From Streptomyces sp. JJ66 (GTDB lineage: Bacteria > Actinomycetota > Actinomycetes > Streptomycetales > Streptomycetaceae), in assembly GCF_019303495.1 (NCBI RefSeq), contig NZ_JAEVFI010000009.1:62001-126000 (forward strand): a DNA stretch of 64,000 nt, given 5' to 3'. The position numbers and the translations under genes were made by a program. Shown here piece by piece: positions 53,030-60,997 of this stretch. Positions within the stretch are counted from its first letter, which is position 1. Each line of letters starts with the position of its first letter. The notes beneath the pieces were generated by a model, which searched no databases, was not told the DNA's origin, and worked only from the letters and a program-made list of their open reading frames with translations.

Positions 53030-54030
53030 TCGACGTCCACCAGGGAGGGCGCCGCGTCCCGGCGGTGTGCGAGGGGTGCGAGATCCTGCTGGCCGCGCAG
53101 GAGTTCGGACCGGTCGGCGCCCGCTGCGGCGACCCGGCTGACCCCTGCTTCGCGCAGCGTGAGGCGTTCGGTGTCGATGCGGACGACCTTGCGGGCGAGC
53201 CGCGTCTTCTCCATGGCCCAGATGACGATGGCGCTCAGGTCGATCTCGTACCAGCGTATGCCGTGCCGTGCGGAGCGCGGAAAGGCGTGGTGGTTGTTGT
53301 GCCATGCCTCACCGAAGGAGGGGATGGCGAGCCAGAACACGTTGCGGGACTCGTCGGTTGTGGTGAAACGGCGGCGGCCGAAGTAGTGGCCGATCGAGTT
53401 GACGGCGTAGGTCATGTGGTTGACCAGGAAGATGCGGATCAGCCCGCCCCAGAGCATGCCGGTGAGGAAACTGGTAGGAGCACCGCCGCTAAGGGCGAAG
53501 CCGAGGAGACCAGGCAGCACGATGCCCGCCGCGACGATGAGGACGAAGTGCTCGCTGAGCCAGCGCAGTGACTTCTCCCGGGTCAGGTCGGGGCAGTACC
53601 GCATGGGGTCGGAGGTGAGGTCGCGGTTGAAGAGCCAGCCCAGGTGCGCGTGCCAGATCCCGGCGCCCGCGCCCCGGAGCCCGGGGGCGCGGCCCAGGTG
53701 CGGGCTGTGCGGGTCGCCCTCCTTATCGGCGACCCGGTGGTGCTTGCGGTGGTGGGCGGCCCAGATCAGCGGCGGCCCCTGGGCGGCCATGGCCCCGGCG
53801 GCGGCGAAGGCCACCCGGACGGGCCGGTGGGTCTCGAAGGCACGGTGGGTCAGCAGCCGGTGGTAGCCGATGGATATGCCGAAGCCACAGACGGCGTACA
53901 TGACCAGCAGGACTGTCAGGTCACTCCAGCTGAAGATCCGGTTCCACAGCAGGACCATTCCGGCGAAGACTGCGAGGAGCGGGACCACGGAGGCGGTGAG
54001 GATGAACCACTTGTGCTCTCTGCCGTCCAT
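53026..54030 (-). CDS. Membrane acyl-CoA (delta-9-type) desaturase
   Basis: The 334-residue protein has four main hydrophobic segments and the three His boxes of membrane di-iron desaturases: GYHRLLTHRAFETH, WAAHHRKHHRVADKEGDPHS and AWHNNHHAFP. It introduces a cis double bond into a fatty acyl chain. Linked by overlap to the FAAL gene, it may act on the acyl chain destined for the ACP. I start at the ATG at 54030, preceded by GAAAGG; an ATG at 54054 is possible. It follows the exporter gene by 61 bp. Confidence 0.92.
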   Translation of the reverse strand: MDGREHKWFILTASVVPLLAVFAGMVLLWNRIFSWSDLTVLLVMYAVCGFGISIGYHRLLTHRAFETHRPVRVAFAAAGAMAAQGPPLIWAAHHRKHHRVADKEGDPHSPHLGRAPGLRGAGAGIWHAHLGWLFNRDLTSDPMRYCPDLTREKSLRWLSEHFVLIVAAGIVLPGLLGFALSGGAPTSFLTGMLWGGLIRIFLVNHMTYAVNSIGHYFGRRRFTTTDESRNVFWLAIPSFGEAWHNNHHAFPRSARHGIRWYEIDLSAIVIWAMEKTRLARKVVRIDTERLTLREAGVSRVAAAGADRSELLRGQQDLAPLAHRRDAAPSLVDVE

Positions 54031-54091
54031 TGGGCAACTGCCTTTCTCGATCATTCTCGATCGTGGCGACGTGTCGCGGCCCGCGCGGGCT

Positions 54092-55558
54092 CTAGACGCC
54101 TTGGGTGGTTTCCGGGTCGAACTCGGTGCGCAGCGGCGGCAGCGCGAGAGCGAGCAGTGCCGCTGCGGCGGTGAGCAGGGTTCCGGTCAGGAACGCGGTG
54201 TGGTAGCTGCTGAGCAGGGCATCGGGCGGGGCCGTCCCGGTCGCGGTCTCGCTGCTCAGCCGACTGCTGGCCAGGCTGGCGAGGACAGCGAGGCCGACGG
54301 CGCCGCCGATCTGCTGGCCGGAGTTGAGGATGCCGGAGGCCGCACCGGCGTCGGAGCGGCCCACGCCGCTGACGGCGGCGACCACCAGGGGGACGAAGGC
54401 GAGCCCGAAGCCGGCGGCGCACAGCAGCAGGGTGGGCAGCACCTGACCGGCGTAGCCACCGTCGGTGGTGGTGCGCAGCAGCAACCCGAGGCCGATGGAG
54501 GCGACCGTCAGACCGCCGGCGCTCAGGGCGCGGGCGCCGAGGCGGGGCAGCAGTTGGATGGCCAGGCCGGAGAAGACTGCCATGGTGATGCCGAAGGGTG
54601 CCCAGGAGAGCCCGGCGCGCAGCGGGCTCCAGCCCTGGATCACCTGCATGTACTGCGTGAGGAAGAAGAAGATGCCATAGAGGCCGGAGGCCGCCAGCAG
54701 CACCATGGCGTTGGCCAGGACGACGGGCCGGTTGCGGAAGATGCTGAGGCGGATGAGCGGGTCGCTGCCCTTGATCTCGCGCAGCGCGAAGAGCGCCAGC
54801 AGCCCGGCGGCCCCGGCCAGCCCGGCGACGGTGGCGAGCGAGGTCCAGGAGCGAGACTCGGTGCTGATCACCGAGTGCACCAGCAGGAGCAGACCGCCGG
54901 TGAGGAGGACGGCGCCGGAGGTGTCCAGCCGGACCCGGGAGCCGGGGGTGTCGCGGTCGGCCAGCGCGGGGCGGAGCGCGAGTACGAAGAGCAGCACGCC
55001 GATCGGGATGTTCACGAAGAAGACCCAGCGCCAGCTGATGAGATCCGTGATGATGCCGCCGAGGAGGACGCCGGTGACGCCGCTGATCCCGGTGAGGCCA
55101 CCCCACACACCCAGCGCCCGCCGCCGTTCACCGGCCTGGGTGAAGGCGTTGACGAGGATGCTGAGAGCGGCCGGGCTGAGGAACGCGGCTCCCAGGCCCT
55201 GGACGGCACGCGCCGCGATCAGCACCTCGGCGGAGGTGGCGGCTCCTCCGGCGAGCGAGGCGAGGGTGAAGACGGTGAGTCCGGCGAGGAAGACCCGGCG
55301 GCGGCCGAAGAGATCGGCGCAGCGTCCGCCGAGCACCAGGAAGCAGCCGAAGAGCAGCATGTAGGCGTCCACGACCCAGGCCAGTGAGGCCAGTTTGAAA
55401 TCCAGGTCAGCCCGGATCGAGGGCAGGGCCATGGCGACGACGGTGTCGTCGATGATCACGCTGAACTGCGCGCCGCAGGTCACGGCGAAGACCAGTGCGG
55501 TGGCCCGGCGGCCGCGCGGCGGCCGGGTCGTGGCGGGGCGTGGGGCTGCTTGGGTCAC
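54092..55558 (-). CDS. MFS exporter, DHA2/EmrB-type
   Basis: The 488-residue protein has about 14 hydrophobic segments. TM1 is followed by FSVIIDDTVVAMALPSIRAD, the loop motif GGRCADLFGRRRVFLAGLTV, and the antiporter motif SGVTGVLLGGIITDLISWRW. It likely exports the product of this cluster or gives self-resistance. It is the first gene of the minus-strand arm, and the divergent TetR gene shares an 81-bp gap with two palindromic sites, a classic exporter/repressor pair. Confidence 0.9.
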   Translation of the reverse strand: MTQAAPRPATTRPPRGRRATALVFAVTCGAQFSVIIDDTVVAMALPSIRADLDFKLASLAWVVDAYMLLFGCFLVLGGRCADLFGRRRVFLAGLTVFTLASLAGGAATSAEVLIAARAVQGLGAAFLSPAALSILVNAFTQAGERRRALGVWGGLTGISGVTGVLLGGIITDLISWRWVFFVNIPIGVLLFVLALRPALADRDTPGSRVRLDTSGAVLLTGGLLLLVHSVISTESRSWTSLATVAGLAGAAGLLALFALREIKGSDPLIRLSIFRNRPVVLANAMVLLAASGLYGIFFFLTQYMQVIQGWSPLRAGLSWAPFGITMAVFSGLAIQLLPRLGARALSAGGLTVASIGLGLLLRTTTDGGYAGQVLPTLLLCAAGFGLAFVPLVVAAVSGVGRSDAGAASGILNSGQQIGGAVGLAVLASLASSRLSSETATGTAPPDALLSSYHTAFLTGTLLTAAAALLALALPPLRTEFDPETTQGV

Positions 55559-55587
55559 GGTGGCTCCCGGAGAGAGACAGCGGCGTC

Positions 55588-55624
55588 TTCTACGTTCGTA
55601 GGAATTGTTTCTACGAACGTAGAA
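55588..55624. promoter_or_regulatory. Double palindromic TetR operator between exporter and regulator
   Basis: TTCTACGTTCGTAG (55588-55601) and its exact reverse complement CTACGAACGTAGAA (55611-55624) are separated by 9 bp. Each half contains its own near-palindrome CTACG-NN-CGTAG, so the region can bind two repressor dimers. It fills the divergent promoter gap and almost certainly controls both the exporter operon and the TetR gene. Confidence 0.85.
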
Positions 55625-55639
55625 CTCTAGGGTTCTGGG

Positions 55640-56281
55640 ATGGTTCGGTCAATGGACAACTCGCCCGATCACCGCCCCGCCCGGACGCGCCTGCTGGACG
55701 CCGCGGTCACCGTCCTGGCCCGCGACGGCCTGCGCGGGCTGAGCCATCGGCGGGTCGAGCAGGAAGCCGGTCTCACCCACGGCTCGACCACGTACTACTT
55801 CCGCACCCGCGACACCCTGATCCGGCAGGTGATCGCCTACCTGGCGGAACGCGACCAGGAGCTGGTCACCGCGACCCTCGGCCCGTCGGACGCCGAGGGT
55901 CCGCCCACGGCCGCCGACGTGGTCCGGATCCTGGAACTGCTGCTGACCTCCGCGCGAGAGCAGACGCTCGCCCGCTTCGAGCTCTTCCTCCACGCCGCCC
56001 GTGAGCCGGAGCTGCGCGGAGACCTGGTCCGCTGGCGCCGTCCGTTCCGCGATGCTGCCCGGGCGCTGCTCGCCGAGCTCGGCGCGCCCGAGGCCGATCG
56101 CGCGGCCGAGTCGCTGGTCACCGGCATCGACGGCCTTCTGTTCACCGCTGTGTGCCTGCCGGACCGGATGCCGCTGGACGAACTGCGCCGACAGACCGAG
56201 CGGCTGCTGGCCCGTCATCTGCCGCTGCCCGCGGGGGAGGGCGGGCCAGCAGCCGCCGTTCCCGCCGAGGACACGCCCTGA
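55640..56281 (+). CDS. TetR-family repressor of the biosynthetic cluster
   Basis: The 213-residue protein has an N-terminal helix-turn-helix (residues ~14-58: TRLLDAAVTVLARDGLRGLS, HRRVEQEAGLTHGSTTYYFR) and an all-helical ligand domain ending near residue 195. The ATG at 55640 or the in-frame ATG at 55652 may be used. It is divergent from the exporter and should bind the paired palindromes between them. The inducing ligand is probably the cluster product or an intermediate. Confidence 0.9.
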   Translation: MVRSMDNSPDHRPARTRLLDAAVTVLARDGLRGLSHRRVEQEAGLTHGSTTYYFRTRDTLIRQVIAYLAERDQELVTATLGPSDAEGPPTAADVVRILELLLTSAREQTLARFELFLHAAREPELRGDLVRWRRPFRDAARALLAELGAPEADRAAESLVTGIDGLLFTAVCLPDRMPLDELRRQTERLLARHLPLPAGEGGPAAAVPAEDTP

Positions 56282-56337
56282 CGCGATCGTTTCCGGGTAC
56301 TGCGGCACCGCGCGGGGCTGGCGGCCCGCCGAGCCGG

Positions 56338-57291
56338 TCACCGCCGGGTCCCGGTGGTCCGGGCCCCGGCGGCGGCGACCGCGCGGTTGAGGCGGTCCAT
56401 GCGGGTGGCCAGAGTCATGCGGCCCTCCAGCCGGAAGGCCGGCGGGCGGCTGCCGTCCACGTCTGTGAAGCCGTACTCGGCCGCCAGATCCCCGACGGCG
56501 AGCACCTGCCCGGCTCTGGCGCCGACCTGCGGGTCGGCGGCAAGCTCGGCGACAGCACGGCCCGCGTACTCAGGACTGTGCACCACGCCGGCAGGTCCGG
56601 AGCCCATCAGCTCCGCCGCCGCGGCCACCCGCTCGGTGCGCACAAACCCCGGGTGCAGGGCGAGCGCGGTCACCCCGTGCCGCCGCAGATCCCGCGCGAA
56701 GGCCCGGCTGAGCCGGTCCGAGCCGTGCTTGAAGACGTCGTAGGCGGCCTGGCCGAGGTACTCCTCGCCGTCGGTGTAGCCGATCCCCACGATGAGCCCC
56801 CGGCGCCGCGGCAGCATCAGCGGCACCAGCAGCCGGGTGACCTCGTACTGGGCCCGCAGCGAGCCGGCGCACAGGTCATAGCGCCACATCGGCTGCTCCC
56901 AGAACGGCGCGTCGAAACGCACCTCACCGGAGCGCTCGTACCCGGCCCAGGCGTTGTTGACCAAGAGGTCCAGCCGCCCGTGCGCCTCCCGCACACGTTC
57001 TGCCAGCGCCCGGTTGTCCTCGGCCGAGGCGTGATCGCAGCGCACCGCGATCCCTGTACCGCCGCGAGCCGAGACCTCCTCCGCCACCTCCTCCACGGTG
57101 CCGGGCAGCCCCTCGGTCCGGCCGTCGGCGCGGGAGCTGCGCGCGGTGACGTATACGGTCACGCCAGCCTGCCCCAGCGCCAGCGCGATGCCACGCCCCA
57201 CGCCGCGGCTGGCGCCGGTGACCACGGCCACGGCGTCCTCCAGCCGCGGCGCCCGCCAGGCGCCGTCCCCTTCGGTGCCTATGTCACTCAC
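56338..57291 (-). CDS. Short-chain dehydrogenase/reductase (SDR)
   Basis: The 317-residue classical-type SDR has the cofactor motif AVVTGASRGVGRGIALAL, the NNAWAGYE segment, and the active-site YDVFK in LGQAAYDVFKHGSDRLSRAF. The usual catalytic Ser region reads GIGYTDG. It resembles DHRS1-like reductases and ends in a helical tail. It is the last gene of the ACP-to-SDR arm, 26 bp after the extended SDR gene. It probably reduces or oxidises a keto/hydroxy group on the intermediate. Confidence 0.87.
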   Translation of the reverse strand: MSDIGTEGDGAWRAPRLEDAVAVVTGASRGVGRGIALALGQAGVTVYVTARSSRADGRTEGLPGTVEEVAEEVSARGGTGIAVRCDHASAEDNRALAERVREAHGRLDLLVNNAWAGYERSGEVRFDAPFWEQPMWRYDLCAGSLRAQYEVTRLLVPLMLPRRRGLIVGIGYTDGEEYLGQAAYDVFKHGSDRLSRAFARDLRRHGVTALALHPGFVRTERVAAAAELMGSGPAGVVHSPEYAGRAVAELAADPQVGARAGQVLAVGDLAAEYGFTDVDGSRPPAFRLEGRMTLATRMDRLNRAVAAAGARTTGTRR

Positions 57292-57317
57292 TCTGCGTTC
57301 CCTTCGATTCGTTCACG

Positions 57318-58346
57318 TCATGCCCCGGCGCGGGCGGCGATTCCGGCCGCGTACCGCAGCGTGCGGCGATAGGCGTCGGTGTCGGCCACCCGGGGGAGTC
57401 CGAACCGCTCCCGGAGCTCCGGCATCGAGGTGGGCAGCACTCCGCCGCTGGAGCGGGTGACGTCGCTGACGTCTCGCAGCACGGCGAGGTAGGAGCGGGT
57501 CGCCGGCGGGAGATGGCCCACGTTCCGCGCCTGCTCGCTGTCCGGGTCCACCACCGGCGGGGGATTGAGTCGCCCTCCGCGAGCGGCGAGGTGCTCGGCG
57601 CACACCCCGAGCGCCGCTTCCATGTCCATCGCCTCCGCGCCGTAGGTCACCCAGAACTCACCGCGGGTCAGGTCACTCCCGATGGCCGCGAGCACCGCGT
57701 GGGACAGCAGATCCTGCGGTACGACGTCGATCCGGTTCCCCTGGTGTACGGGGAGGAACGGTGCCCGGCCCCGGCAGATCCAGTCCGAGAGCAACTGCAC
57801 GATCTGGCCCCGGGAGGTTTTGCCGGTCGCCGCGTCGCCGATGAGATTGGTGGGGCGGAACACCGTGTGCGGGACGCCCGCCTCGCGCAGCAGCCGCTCC
57901 GCCGCCAACTTGGAGCGCACATAGGCGGCGGTGACGTTCCCGTCGCCGAGCGGCGGGTGCGCCCCGGGCAGCACCGCCGCGACGAACGCGGTGCTGATGA
58001 AGTGCACCGGTGCCCCGGCCCGCAAGGCGAACTCCGCGACATGTCGGGTCCCCCGCACATTCACCGGCTCATAGGCGGCGGCCGGCAGACCCCACTCGGT
58101 CAGCCCTGCGGAGTGGATCACCACGTCCGTCTCGGCGGCCAGCTCCCGGTAGGCACTTGGCGACAGGCCCAGCCGCGGCCGGGTCACATCGGCGGTGACC
58201 ACCCGCGCGGCATCCGGCAGCGCCACCGGGCGACGGGCCGTCGCGATCATCCGCATGGCCCGGCCGGCTGTTCCGGCCTCACGCAGCAGCGACTGCCCGA
58301 CCACACCCCCGGCCCCCGTGAGCAGCACCGTCCGGACGCCGGTCAC
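57318..58346 (-). CDS. Extended SDR, thioester-reductase-like
   Basis: The 342-residue NAD(P)-dependent protein begins TVLLTGAGGVVGQSLLREAG and has VVIHSAGLTEWGLPAAAYEP, VNVRGTRHVAEFAL, and the catalytic Tyr/Lys in AAYVRSKLAAERLL, then VFRPTNLIGDAATGKTSRGQ. This is the pattern of thioester-reductase (R-domain) and epimerase-like extended SDRs. As a free enzyme beside an ACP it could release an acyl chain as an aldehyde. GGAGGGG precedes the GTG, which overlaps the oxidase stop by 4 bp. The reaction is inferred. Confidence 0.8.
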   Translation of the reverse strand: MTGVRTVLLTGAGGVVGQSLLREAGTAGRAMRMIATARRPVALPDAARVVTADVTRPRLGLSPSAYRELAAETDVVIHSAGLTEWGLPAAAYEPVNVRGTRHVAEFALRAGAPVHFISTAFVAAVLPGAHPPLGDGNVTAAYVRSKLAAERLLREAGVPHTVFRPTNLIGDAATGKTSRGQIVQLLSDWICRGRAPFLPVHQGNRIDVVPQDLLSHAVLAAIGSDLTRGEFWVTYGAEAMDMEAALGVCAEHLAARGGRLNPPPVVDPDSEQARNVGHLPPATRSYLAVLRDVSDVTRSSGGVLPTSMPELRERFGLPRVADTDAYRRTLRYAAGIAARAGA

Positions 58347-59665
58347 GACCGCCCCTCCCGCCATTCGAGAACCCTGCTCGCGCCACGCACGCCCACGGTG
58401 AGCAGCGGCTCCGGCGGGAACGACGGCGCCCCCTGACCGGCGAGCCCGTCCACGCAGAGCAGGCGGGTGAACTCCGAGTCCTTCCCGAGCAGCAGATCGC
58501 GCAGCACCTGACCGCCGAGATGGGTCGCGGAGATCCCGTTGCCGCAGAAGCCGTATCCGTACCAGATCCGGCCGGGCAGCACGCCGAAGTGCGGGGTGTA
58601 GTCGCGGGTGATGTCCACCGGGCCGCCGTAGGCGTACCGGAACGCCACATCGCGCCACATGGGGAAGAACCGCTGGAACTCGGTGAGGAGTGCGCGGTAG
58701 GCGCGCGGTTCGGCCATGCGGCGGTGCCGCAGATCCCGGCCGGGGAAGTAGAGCGCCGGGCCGCCCGCCCACATCAGGCGATTATCCGCGGTGAAGCGGG
58801 CGCAGGTGAGGAAGGTCCTGGCCTCCACCAGCCCCTCGCGGCCTGGCCAGGCCACCCGGGCGAGCTGGCCGTCCGTCAGCGGATCGCTCACCAGGGCGTA
58901 GCTCCACACCGGGATAACCTTGTTCCGGAAGGGCCGGAAGGCGGACTGGTGGACGTTGGTGGTCAGCACGACGTGATCGGCTGTGACCAGCCCGCCGGGG
59001 GTGCGGACCCGGGGCCGGGCCCCCGGCACCACCCGCAGCGCCGGGGTGCGGTCATGGACGGTCACCCCCAGCTCGCGCACCACGCGGGCGAGCCCGCGGG
59101 CGAGCTTGAACGGATTGACCAGAGCGCCGACCGAGGCCAGTGCGCCCAGCAGTGCGGGGGACCCGACGCGCTCGCGGGCCTCTTCGGCGGTCAGTAGCCC
59201 GGGGGCCGCGCCGGAGAGCCGGGTGGCAAGCTCCCGGTCCCGTTCCAGTCGCCGCAGCTGCGCCGGAGTGGTGGCCGCCAGGAGGTAACCGGTCGGTTCG
59301 TACTCCGCGTCCACCCGGTGGCGGCGGAGGAACCGGCCGATGCCCAGCACGGAACGGCCCACGGCCCGGGACGCCTCGGCCGCCCTCCGCTCACCGAAGT
59401 TGCGTGCCAGCGACTCCACGTCCTTGCCCAGGGTGGGGGTGACGAAGCCGTCGGCGCGACCGGAAGCACCGTGCCCGGAGTACTCGGCCTCCAGGACGTG
59501 GATGTCCAGGGCGGGTTCGGCGAGCTTGAGGAAGTAGGCCGTCCACAGCCCTGCGAACCCGCCGCCGACGATGCAGACGTCGCATTCCAGTGATTCCCGC
59601 AATGGCGGTCCGGGCTCGGCTGGCTCGGTCTCCTGCCAGTACACGACATTCTTCAGGACGCTCAT
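58343..59665 (-). CDS. FAD-dependent amine/amino-acid oxidase (DAO family)
   Basis: The 440-residue DAO-fold flavoprotein has the FAD-binding VCIVGGGFAGLWTAYFLK and SGHGASGRADGFVTPTLGKD. The segment PRVRTPGGLVTADHVVLTTN follows, with a C-terminal YGYGFCGNGISATHLGG. It resembles gamma-glutamylputrescine oxidase-type enzymes, which oxidise C-N bonds and release peroxide. The last ~40 residues (TRLLCVDGLAGQGAPSFPPE) extend the core. It starts immediately at the methyltransferase stop (TGAATG). Here it could oxidise a cyclic amine or imine intermediate. Confidence 0.88.
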   Translation of the reverse strand: MSVLKNVVYWQETEPAEPGPPLRESLECDVCIVGGGFAGLWTAYFLKLAEPALDIHVLEAEYSGHGASGRADGFVTPTLGKDVESLARNFGERRAAEASRAVGRSVLGIGRFLRRHRVDAEYEPTGYLLAATTPAQLRRLERDRELATRLSGAAPGLLTAEEARERVGSPALLGALASVGALVNPFKLARGLARVVRELGVTVHDRTPALRVVPGARPRVRTPGGLVTADHVVLTTNVHQSAFRPFRNKVIPVWSYALVSDPLTDGQLARVAWPGREGLVEARTFLTCARFTADNRLMWAGGPALYFPGRDLRHRRMAEPRAYRALLTEFQRFFPMWRDVAFRYAYGGPVDITRDYTPHFGVLPGRIWYGYGFCGNGISATHLGGQVLRDLLLGKDSEFTRLLCVDGLAGQGAPSFPPEPLLTVGVRGASRVLEWREGRS

Positions 59666-60550
59666 TCAGCGCACCTTTTCCAGTACGATCCGGGCGAGAC
59701 CAAGATGCCTTTTCTGGAAATGCTCTGCGGAAGTCCTCAGATATCTTTCGTAGGATGCGTAGGTCCGCTTGCCGACCATGGACTCAGCCGCTTCGCGGTG
59801 TGTGATGAGACGGCTGTGCCACTCCTGCACAGTGCGGCTGTAGTGTTCCGGGTCGTTGCGGAGTGCGACGACATCGAAGCGTCGCTCAGCCGCCTCGACC
59901 ACCTCGGAGAGTGCCGGAATCTCAGATTCCGGGAAGACGCGTTCCATGATGAACAGCAGATCGCTGACCGCGCGCCGGTCAAGGCGCACGTTGTTTCCCT
60001 TGATATTGGTCTGCAGGGCGAGCCGCCCGCCGCGCGGCAGCCAGCCGGAGCAGCGCTCGAAGAACTCCCGGTACGCCGCCACGCGCTCGGCGCGGCGCAG
60101 CCCGGTGGCGGCGAAGTGCTCGAAGGCGCCGATGGAGATGACGGCGTCGTAGCCCTCCTCTGGCGTGTGGTCCTGCCAGCTCTCCAGCCGCACCTCGGTG
60201 CCCGGCAGTTGCTGCCCGCGCACCCACTTCGCCTGGCTCTCGCTGAGGGTCAGGCCCACGGCCCGCTCCACCCCGCTGCCCTCGGTCAGCCGCCGCAGCA
60301 GGCTGCCCCAGCCGCACCCGACATCCAGCACGCGGCGCCGGCCGGCGGCCTTCGCGGCGGTGATGAGGTGGTCCAGCTTCCGCTGCTGCGCCTGCTCCAG
60401 CGTTTCGGCGGGATCTGCCGCGTCGTCCCACAGAGCGCAGGTGTATGTGAGCGAGCGATCCAGCCAGAGGGCGTAGAAGTCGTCGGAGACGTCGTAGTGG
60501 TGGCGTATCGCCTCCGGGCTCGCCCCCCGGCGCACGGCGACCCGGCTCAT
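59666..60550 (-). CDS. CFA/mycolate-cyclopropane-synthase-like methyltransferase
   Basis: The 294-residue SAM-dependent enzyme matches the catalytic part of cyclopropane fatty acid synthases: IRHHYDVSDDFYALWLDRSL, TYTCALWDD, SAM motif VLDVGCGWGSLLRRL, GLTLSESQAKWVR, and SIGAFEHFAATG with the bicarbonate-binding Glu. It lacks the N-terminal lipid domain of bacterial Cfa, so it resembles the mycolate CmaA/MmaA size class that acts on ACP-bound chains. With a desaturase in the cluster, it could methylate or cyclopropanate a double bond. It overlaps the ACP gene by 4 bp. Confidence 0.88.
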   Translation of the reverse strand: MSRVAVRRGASPEAIRHHYDVSDDFYALWLDRSLTYTCALWDDAADPAETLEQAQQRKLDHLITAAKAAGRRRVLDVGCGWGSLLRRLTEGSGVERAVGLTLSESQAKWVRGQQLPGTEVRLESWQDHTPEEGYDAVISIGAFEHFAATGLRRAERVAAYREFFERCSGWLPRGGRLALQTNIKGNNVRLDRRAVSDLLFIMERVFPESEIPALSEVVEAAERRFDVVALRNDPEHYSRTVQEWHSRLITHREAAESMVGKRTYASYERYLRTSAEHFQKRHLGLARIVLEKVR

Positions 60551-60798
60551 GCCGCGCCGCTGCCGAGCTTCGCGTCCCGGGCCAGCTGCACCAGATCCCC
60601 GATGGTTCTCACATCCGCCGCGCGGCCCGGATCGAACTCGATTCCCACCTCGTCCTCGATCTCGTAGACGACATCGGCGATCTGCAGGCTGGAGAGGCCG
60701 ACGGACTCAAAGCTCGTCTGGGCGTCCAGCGTGTGTTCCGATGCCCGGCTGCCGAGTTTCTTGGCGATGAGCTGACACACCATCTCTACCGTGACCAT
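60547..60798 (-). CDS. Acyl carrier protein
   Basis: The 83-residue acidic four-helix protein has the phosphopantetheine site ESVGLSSLQIADVVYEIEDE; the first Ser of GLSSLQ is the attachment residue. It is first in the minus-strand arm, overlapping the methyltransferase gene, so acyl chains probably ride on it during modification. The FAAL at 51320 is the likely loading enzyme. The 199-bp gap upstream is shared with the divergent ThDP gene and should contain both promoters; I see no palindrome there. Confidence 0.93.
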   Translation of the reverse strand: MVTVEMVCQLIAKKLGSRASEHTLDAQTSFESVGLSSLQIADVVYEIEDEVGIEFDPGRAADVRTIGDLVQLARDAKLGSGAA

Positions 60799-60997
60799 CG
60801 CGCATCCCTTCCTGACCGCGTCGCTGATTTTCCCCGCAGCCTAAATGACCCCCGCGCGCTCCGGAATGACAGATGACTGCCATACGGGGACTGGCAGGAA
60901 TCTGCTATCCGTCACCCCTTCCCAGGGCGGGGACGCGAAGGTAGAAATCCGAGGACAGCCGGGAACTCCCCGAAAGCATTCGGAGGAACGGGCACAC

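Noticed and set aside
60799..60997. Operator for the cluster TetR between the ACP and ThDP genes
   Set aside because: No CTACG-NN-CGTAG or other clear inverted repeat is present, so shared TetR control of these arms is not supported by sequence.
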